Shown here: positions 6,930-11,579 of the stretch, in pieces
Numbering within the stretch: the stretch's first letter is position 1
Layout: each line of letters begins with the position of its first letter
Source of the DNA: CAZKYP01 sp964556885
Lineage (GTDB): Bacteria > Planctomycetota > Phycisphaerae > Sedimentisphaerales > Anaerobacaceae
Reading direction: 5' to 3'
Length of the DNA stretch: 11,579 nt
Assembly (NCBI GenBank): GCA_964556885.1
Contig: CAZKYP010000105.1
Coordinates: 1-11,579 of the forward strand
The notes under the pieces: model-generated
What the model was told of the DNA's origin: nothing
Databases searched by the model: none
The model's input: the letters and a program-made list of their open reading frames with translations, nothing else
Made by a program: the position numbers and the translations under genes

Positions 6930-9692
6930 ATGTACAGGAACGGATTTTTACCAGCCCTCGTCACAGTCCTTATATTATCCACAACTGGATGCGAGAACGG
7001 AAACGTTATGAGCACGAACAGTCCTCACACATCAAAAACCACAGTAAAACACCTTCGTTGTGAGTATCGTGTTAATCCCCTCGGTATAGACGTGGCCGAG
7101 CCCCGTCTAAGCTGGATACTGGAATCCGAGCAGCGCGGTCAGATGCAAACCGCCTATCAGATTTTAGCAGCAAACAACAAAGAAAATCTCGCCCTGAACA
7201 AAGCAGACCTCTGGGACAGCGGCAAAGTTGAATCCGACAAGAGCAATCAGGTGGTATACAAAGGCAAATCGCTGAAGTCCCGAATGCAATGCTATTGGAA
7301 GGTGCGAGTATGGGACAAAGACGGAAGAGTTACCTCCTGGAGCGAGCCTGCTATGTGGACGATGGGCCTGCTCAAATCGTCGGACTGGCAGGCCAAGTGG
7401 ATAGGATACGACGCCCAGTTGTCCGATTCACAGGTCGAGGCTGAAAATGAGCTGGTTTTACCGCCCCCGCCTTATTTGCGAAAGGCTTTTTCTCTCGATA
7501 AATCCATAAAACACGCTACTGTGTACGCATCGGCCCTGGGACTCTACGAGCTGCATATCAACGGCAAACGTGTCGGCAACGATTACTTCACCCCCGGCTG
7601 GACCGAATATTCAAAGCGGGTGTACTACCAGGCTTATGACGTCACCGACCTGATTAAACAAGGTGGCAACGCCGTTGGGGCGATTCTTGCCGACGGATGG
7701 TATGCCGGGTACGTGGGCTTTGGACGAAAGAGAGATAACTACGGTAGTGAGCCGCGGCTGCTCGTTCAGCTCGAAATCGAATACGAAGACGGCGGCAGAC
7801 AAACCATTGTCAGCGATAAATCGTGGAAAGCCACATACGGGCCGATTATCGAGGCGGACTTTTTGATGGGCGAGACCTACGACGGCCGCAAAGAGATGTC
7901 AGGCTGGGACAAACACGATTTTGACGATTCGAACTGGGATGCCGCAGCAGTTACGAATAAAATCAAAGGCAATCTTCAAGCCTATCCCGGCGTACCGGTG
8001 CAGAAACAACTTCAAGTCGATGCAAAAAAACTCACCGAGCCAAAAGATGGCGTCTTCGTTTACGATTTAGGTCAGAATTTCGCCGGCTTGGTCCGGCTGA
8101 AAGCAAAAGGCAGCGCCGGAACGAAAGTGGTTCTGCGATTCGCCGAGATGCTCAATCCGGATGGGACAATTTATACGGAGAACCTGCGTTTCGCGCGGTG
8201 CACCGATACATACATCCTTAAAGGAACAGGGCACGAAGAGGTTTGGGAGCCTCGATTCACATTCCACGGTTTTCGATACGTGGAAGTAACCGGCTATCCC
8301 GGCGAGCCGGCTCTTGATGCGATAACCGGCATTGCCGTGTATTCCAATACACCGCAGGTCGGTTTTTTCGAGTGCTCCAATCCTATGGTCAATCAGCTCT
8401 ATTCCAACATCGTCTGGAGCCAGAGGAGCAACTTTATCGAACTGCCTACTGACTGTCCGCAGCGGGATGAGCGATTAGGCTGGACGGGCGATGCACAAAT
8501 TTTCGTTCGAACCGCGACATATAACATGGACGTAGCGGCGTTTTTCACCAAGTGGCTGGTCGATCTCGAAGATGCTCAAAACGCCAACGGCGCGTTCCCG
8601 GATGTCGCGCCGCGAATATGCGCCATGGGCGACGGCACAGCCGCCTGGGGCGATGCCGGGGTAATCTGCCCGTGGACGATTTACGAAGTTTATGACGACA
8701 CAAAAGTTATCGAAAAACACTATAACTCGATGAAAAAGTGGATATCGTATCTGGAGAAAAACAGCAAGGGCCTTCTGCGTCCTGCCGCCGGTTACGGAGA
8801 CTGGGTTTCAATAGCATCCGACACTCCAAAAGATGTTATTGCGACTGCCTATTTCGCTTACAGCACGCGGCTGCTCTCGAAAATGGCCGCGGCTGTCGGA
8901 AAAAAGGGTGATGCAAAAAAATATGAAAAACTCTTCGAGCAAATCAGGGAGGCCTTCAACAAGGCTTATGTAACCGAAGACGGCCGCATCAAAGGTGAAA
9001 CTCAGACATGCTATGTTTTAGGATTACACTTCGACTTGCTTCCAGAAGACAAACGGCCGGCCGCAACGGAACATTTAATCGAGGCGATAAAAGAAAAAGA
9101 CTGGCATCTTTCGACCGGCTTCGTGGGGCTTAGTTACCTGCTGCCTACGCTTACCGAAACGGGACATCTGGATGTAGCATATCGTCTGTTGCTAAACGAC
9201 ACCTTCCCCAGTTGGGGTTACAGCATCAGGAACGGGGCCACGAGTATCTGGGAGCGATGGGACGGCTGGACCGAGGACAAGGGCTTCCAGACGCCGGGCA
9301 TGAACTCATTTAATCACTACTCCTTCGGTGCGGTCGGTCGATGGCTGTTCGGAACCGTTGCCGGCATCGATACCGACGGGCCGGGTTATAAAAACATTAT
9401 CATCCATCCACAGCCCGGCCGAATAACAAGCACAAAGGCAAGCTACGAATCCATCAATGGCACAATATCAACTGACTGGAAAGTCGAAGGTGGCAAATTT
9501 AAACTGAACGTTACCATTCCGCCGAATACAACTGCAACCGTGTATATCCCTGCCGGCGACGCCAAAAACATCACCGAGTCCGGAAAACCGGTAACCGGTG
9601 TAGAATCAATAAGCTTCCTGCGAACGGACAACGGCTGCGCCGTCTTTACCGTCGGGTCCGGGCAATATAAATTCGAATCAAAGCTGCCCTGA
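6930..9692 (+). CDS. Alpha-L-rhamnosidase, GH78, predicted lipoprotein
   Basis: Inverting exo-enzyme that releases terminal alpha-L-rhamnose from plant or algal glycans and glycosides. The 920 residues begin with a lipoprotein-type signal ending LSTTGC (Cys21); the Thr at -3 is less usual, so membrane anchoring is likely but not certain. Domains in order: an N-terminal Fn3-like domain (about 38-150, with RCEYRVNPLGIDVAEPRLSW), a rhamnosidase N domain (about 180-350, with ADGWYAGYVGF), a central beta-sandwich (about 360-475), the (alpha/alpha)6 catalytic barrel (about 477-810), and a C-terminal beta domain (about 812-915). Catalytic candidates are Glu514 in LPTDCPQRDERLGWTGD (acid) and Glu775 in SIWERWDGW (base). 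Full length, with no key residue missing. AAAGGA six bases before the ATG supports the start; it is probably co-transcribed with the signal peptidase gene. Its 3' end converges on the next gene with a 19-bp gap. Confidence 0.95.
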   Translation: MYRNGFLPALVTVLILSTTGCENGNVMSTNSPHTSKTTVKHLRCEYRVNPLGIDVAEPRLSWILESEQRGQMQTAYQILAANNKENLALNKADLWDSGKVESDKSNQVVYKGKSLKSRMQCYWKVRVWDKDGRVTSWSEPAMWTMGLLKSSDWQAKWIGYDAQLSDSQVEAENELVLPPPPYLRKAFSLDKSIKHATVYASALGLYELHINGKRVGNDYFTPGWTEYSKRVYYQAYDVTDLIKQGGNAVGAILADGWYAGYVGFGRKRDNYGSEPRLLVQLEIEYEDGGRQTIVSDKSWKATYGPIIEADFLMGETYDGRKEMSGWDKHDFDDSNWDAAAVTNKIKGNLQAYPGVPVQKQLQVDAKKLTEPKDGVFVYDLGQNFAGLVRLKAKGSAGTKVVLRFAEMLNPDGTIYTENLRFARCTDTYILKGTGHEEVWEPRFTFHGFRYVEVTGYPGEPALDAITGIAVYSNTPQVGFFECSNPMVNQLYSNIVWSQRSNFIELPTDCPQRDERLGWTGDAQIFVRTATYNMDVAAFFTKWLVDLEDAQNANGAFPDVAPRICAMGDGTAAWGDAGVICPWTIYEVYDDTKVIEKHYNSMKKWISYLEKNSKGLLRPAAGYGDWVSIASDTPKDVIATAYFAYSTRLLSKMAAAVGKKGDAKKYEKLFEQIREAFNKAYVTEDGRIKGETQTCYVLGLHFDLLPEDKRPAATEHLIEAIKEKDWHLSTGFVGLSYLLPTLTETGHLDVAYRLLLNDTFPSWGYSIRNGATSIWERWDGWTEDKGFQTPGMNSFNHYSFGAVGRWLFGTVAGIDTDGPGYKNIIIHPQPGRITSTKASYESINGTISTDWKVEGGKFKLNVTIPPNTTATVYIPAGDAKNITESGKPVTGVESISFLRTDNGCAVFTVGSGQYKFESKLP

Positions 9693-9711
9693 AAAAACAC
9701 AGGAAAAACTT

Positions 9712-10515
9712 TTATCCGCCGACTAATTCGCCGCTGCGTTCGAGCTTGGAGATAATCTCATTTCCGTCGGCGGATATTATCTGGCAGACCTTTCCACCGG
9801 CCTGCAGGTATCTGCTCCGGAAATTGTTCCATTCCTGTAAATACCGCACATAATTCAATTGTTTATATTCCACCTTGCTCTCTAAGAGGTCTATTTGCTC
9901 GGGGTCCCAGTATTTAATAATAATATTTTTGTCCTTGAGCAGAAAATTAACGCTCACGGTTCTGCCGTCTATTCTCAGGTAATTATTCAACTGGTACTCT
10001 ATGTTCTTACTCTTCAAGTACCGTGACACAATCATGTCACCATCTTCACGCCGCTCTGCAGCCGACTGGCTTCTGGATTCGGCCAACTTTCTTATATTCG
10101 CTTTTCGGACTTCCATTTTCTCCTGATAACTGACTTTCGCCTCGTTGAACGAATTCGAGGATTCACAATAAGAAGCACATGAAGACTTTTGCCGTTTGTG
10201 ATTGTTATAATCGGAGTTACGATTTATATCATAATAAATCGGATTAAGAGAGGTCGACATCCTGCACCAGGGGTCGTAAACCAGGCCGGAATGTTCATAG
10301 TCAAAAGCGTACGGAGAGTAACGAACATTCCCGGGAACAAGGCCGTCGTTACCGTATTGAAAAGCATAGGGAGAATAATACAAATCTCCGCTAATCAATC
10401 CCTGCCTGTATACAGACCAGCGGGTACGGTATCGTATCGAACAATAATGACGCCCCTGAGACACACTGCACATAGTGACCAACAGAAAAATTGACAAAAT
10501 TGAAATCCTTTTCAT
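9712..10515 (-). CDS. Secreted YSPYAF-repeat protein with degenerate nuclease-like C-terminus
   Basis: Function unknown. The 267 residues start with a signal peptide (MKRISILSIFLLVTMCSVSQG). Residues 39-76 are two tandem 19-residue repeats of the form GL-x2-G-x3-YSPYAF-x-Y, with a third beginning GLVYD at 77. A polar, Cys-containing linker (about 80-125) and a charged helix (about 125-155) lead to a C-terminal domain (about 156-260). Its helix-strand-strand-strand-helix-strand order resembles a PD-(D/E)XK nuclease core. The usual V-D-F and I-E-x-K are VNF (Asn190) and IKYW (Lys201, Trp203), so catalysis is unlikely. The fold call is inference. AAAGGAG six bases upstream supports the ATG at 10515. 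I recall similar YSPYAF proteins only from planctomycetes. It converges on the rhamnosidase gene across 19 bp, where a 4-bp CCTG/CAGG stem is the only terminator candidate. Confidence 0.75.
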   Translation of the reverse strand: MKRISILSIFLLVTMCSVSQGRHYCSIRYRTRWSVYRQGLISGDLYYSPYAFQYGNDGLVPGNVRYSPYAFDYEHSGLVYDPWCRMSTSLNPIYYDINRNSDYNNHKRQKSSCASYCESSNSFNEAKVSYQEKMEVRKANIRKLAESRSQSAAERREDGDMIVSRYLKSKNIEYQLNNYLRIDGRTVSVNFLLKDKNIIIKYWDPEQIDLLESKVEYKQLNYVRYLQEWNNFRSRYLQAGGKVCQIISADGNEIISKLERSGELVGG

Positions 10516-10540
10516 TTTCGACTCCTTTCATTTTTTTAAA

Positions 10541-10569
10541 ATCACCTCTTTCCTGTTTATCACCTCCTC
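10541..10569 (-). promoter_or_regulatory. Two extra Shine-Dalgarno-like sequences in the leader
   Basis: On the minus strand, GAGGAGGTGAT (10569-10559) contains ten bases fully complementary to the 3' end of typical 16S rRNA, and AAGAGGTGAT (10550-10541) follows. Neither has a well-placed start codon for the 10515 gene, which has its own AAAGGAG. They could be ribosome standby sites or serve a short upstream frame beginning at the ATG 10573-10571. Confidence 0.35.
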
Positions 10570-10578
10570 TCATAAAAA

Positions 10579-10613
10579 ACAGACTACAGATGACAGAAGA
10601 CAGAGAACAGACC
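10579..10613. repeat. Tandem array of five 7-bp repeats (ACAGANN)
   Basis: Five heptamers run without a gap: ACAGACT, ACAGATG, ACAGAAG, ACAGAGA, ACAGACC. The first five bases are invariant and the last two differ in each copy. The array lies in the predicted leader of the repeat-protein gene. It shares the 7-bp period, but not the unit sequence, with the array at 61-131. Confidence 0.8.
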
Positions 10614-10727
10614 TTATTTTCTGCCATTGTAATTCCGTATTCTGAAATAATTGCGGACGGATTGACTCCGAAGAAAAGGCTTTCCTGCCGCCTTTCCACA
10701 CCCTGCACCCCAATTTCATCGTCCTAT

Positions 10728-10756
10728 AAAATATCTGAATATTTTGAACAAGTCAA
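10728..10756 (-). promoter_or_regulatory. Sigma70-type promoter of the YSPYAF-repeat protein gene
   Basis: On the minus strand, TTGACT (10756-10751) is followed after 17 bp by TATTTT (10733-10728). Flanking DNA is AT-rich. The start point would be near 10721, giving an unusually long leader of about 205 nt that includes the heptamer array and the extra Shine-Dalgarno-like sites. Confidence 0.5.
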
Positions 10757-10826
10757 GAAATATCTGTTTTTTTGGTAAGAAATCCACGAATTTTTAAAAA
10801 AGAAAACAAACACTTTTCCATTGATA

Positions 10827-10854
10827 TTCGGACGGAAAGCCGTAGAATTATATT
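10827..10854 (+). promoter_or_regulatory. Weak promoter candidate for the coiled-coil protein gene
   Basis: TTCGGA (10827-10832) and TATATT (10849-10854) are 16 bp apart. The -35 is poor. If real, transcription would begin near 10861, just upstream of the 24-bp dyad at 10873-10896. Confidence 0.25.
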
Positions 10855-10872
10855 TGGCGTGCGGATCATTCG

Positions 10873-10896
10873 TAATATCGTAAAGTTACGGTATTA
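10873..10896. promoter_or_regulatory. 24-bp dyad (operator or RNA stem-loop) before the coiled-coil gene
   Basis: Arms TAATATCGTAA (10873-10883) and TTACGGTATTA (10886-10896) are 11 bp each around a 2-bp centre. There is one mismatch in DNA, which becomes a U-G wobble pair in RNA. It ends 39 bases before the ATG and 10 bases before an AGGAG sequence. Size and symmetry fit a dimeric repressor site. It could also be a leader hairpin. Confidence 0.5.
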
Positions 10897-10935
10897 ACAT
10901 ATTTTAGGAGCTACAATCAGTGAGGAGGTTGTATT

Positions 10936-11574
10936 ATGTATGGAAAAACAGGTAACTATCGTTTGTTCGGGCCGCTTATCTGCCTGGCTGTTCTATCTGT
11001 GTATTGTAACGGATGTACTACGAAAAACTCCACTGACACACAAAAACAAGCCGCCCAAAATCAGCAACCCGATAACAAAGAGAATGAAGTCAATGAAAAC
11101 GATAATAAATTAAGTGTTCTCGAAAAGGAACTTAAGTCACTGGAAGAAAAACTGGAAAACCAACGCACGAAAATCTTTCAACTGGCCCAGGAGTACGGCT
11201 CTACCGACCTGAGCGCCCGATGCGATATGATGCGTCAGCGAATCGAAACTTTACAGACCGAACTATCAAAAATCGAGACCGATAAGTTGAATATCGAAAC
11301 TAAAATAAAAGAAATCGAGCAAAAAGAAGGTAAAACAACCAACAATGAGAAGGAGCTTGCGGCCCTGCAAATCAATCTGGAAACAACGAAGAAATATGCA
11401 CAGCAGATACGCCAGGTCATGGTCGAGGAAGAAGCAAAGCTGACAGCAATAAACAACAAACAGCAAATGATCGACCAACTACAGTCCGAATTACGACTCA
11501 CCAAAGAAATGTACAACACTGTTTGTGATAAAATACAGAAAATGGAATTAACACACAGCCTTGCGAGTAAATAG
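10936..11574 (+). CDS. Secreted or lipid-anchored coiled-coil protein of unknown function
   Basis: Complete 212-residue protein, five bases from the window end. An N-terminal hydrophobic stretch (about 9-23) ends CNGC (24-27). Cys27 could be a lipobox cysteine, though Cys at -3 and Asn at -2 are atypical. A polar, Gln/Asn/Lys-rich linker (30-57) leads to two long coiled coils (about 58-130 and 137-206), rich in Leu, Lys and Glu in heptad spacing and separated by a GKTTNN turn, so an antiparallel hairpin is likely. The LEEKLENQRTKIFQLAQEYGSTDL stretch (from residue 69) resembles the periplasmic coiled coil of Wzz/GumC-type polysaccharide chain-length proteins, but no membrane segment or kinase follows. 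GAGGAGG seven bases before the ATG strongly supports the start. A partner gene may lie to the right, outside the window. Confidence 0.75.
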   Translation: MYGKTGNYRLFGPLICLAVLSVYCNGCTTKNSTDTQKQAAQNQQPDNKENEVNENDNKLSVLEKELKSLEEKLENQRTKIFQLAQEYGSTDLSARCDMMRQRIETLQTELSKIETDKLNIETKIKEIEQKEGKTTNNEKELAALQINLETTKKYAQQIRQVMVEEEAKLTAINNKQQMIDQLQSELRLTKEMYNTVCDKIQKMELTHSLASK

Positions 11575-11579
11575 GCGGC

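Noticed and set aside
1249..9692. GH30 and GH78 genes considered as one polysaccharide utilisation locus
   Set aside because: They are on opposite strands, separated by HU, cold-shock, HNH and signal peptidase genes, with no transporter or regulator typical of such loci.
9686..9714. CCTG/CAGG stem in the convergent gap considered as a bidirectional terminator
   Set aside because: A 4-bp stem with no adjoining T-run on either strand is too weak to call.
10391..10708. Minus-strand frame of 105 codons overlapping the start of the YSPYAF-repeat protein
   Set aside because: It is out of frame with a protein having a signal peptide and good RBS, and contains the translated heptamer array. Only a short leader role was kept as a finding.
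10920..10955. 11-codon GTG-initiated mini-ORF overlapping the start of the coiled-coil gene, with AGGAG upstream
   Set aside because: It reads through the real gene's RBS and has no distinctive peptide. Too short to support without conservation data.

Overview
The window looks like chromosomal DNA from a planctomycete, most likely class Phycisphaerae (Sedimentisphaerales-like). Three things point that way. The HNH protein at 3117-3752 matches a form I know from Planctomycetota. The signal peptidase I at 5304-6860 carries a Cys-rich insert and a very long second insert, as planctomycetal enzymes do. The secreted glycoside hydrolases sit next to orphan secreted proteins of unknown function. Base composition is moderate, with AT-rich intergenic DNA. 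The taxonomic call is inference from protein style; there is no rRNA gene in the window. No tRNA, IS element or CRISPR array was seen.

Layout. 1-43 (-) is the first 14 codons of a leftward gene with a strong promoter; its leader holds an inverted array of 7-bp repeats. 44-642 is otherwise intergenic, with a promoter and possibly a 24-codon small ORF. 643-1047 (+) is a small lipoprotein of unknown function. 1048-1248 carries two sequences that resemble dispersed bacterial repeats. A leftward pair follows, transcribed in the order HNH protein (3752-3117) then CBM22-GH30 xylanase-like enzyme (3066-1249). Next, also leftward, are an HU/IHF-family DNA-binding protein (4626-4315) and a cold-shock protein (4189-3962). 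4627-5303 is a long AT-rich divergent intergenic region with a strong rightward promoter overlapped by a perfect 12-bp palindrome. It drives signal peptidase I (5304-6860) and, 69 bp on, probably the lipoprotein alpha-L-rhamnosidase of family GH78 (6930-9692). Converging on it is a secreted protein with 19-residue YSPYAF repeats and what looks like a degenerate PD-(D/E)XK nuclease fold (10515-9712). Its ~200-nt leader holds a second 7-bp repeat array and several Shine-Dalgarno-like sequences. The window ends with a complete secreted coiled-coil protein (10936-11574) preceded by a 24-bp dyad.

How the genes work together. The two hydrolases suit a polysaccharide degrader, GH30 for xylan-type chains and GH78 for rhamnose-containing polymers, but they lie on opposite strands among unrelated genes. 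There are no transporters, SusCD pair or anti-sigma factors, so this is not a classic utilisation locus. Signal peptidase I would process the GH30 enzyme and the repeat protein; the lipoproteins need signal peptidase II instead. HU and the cold-shock protein are general nucleic-acid chaperones. The most unusual material is the heptamer arrays, the dyads at promoters or leaders, and the secreted repeat plus nuclease-like protein. I see no clear defence or mobile system.
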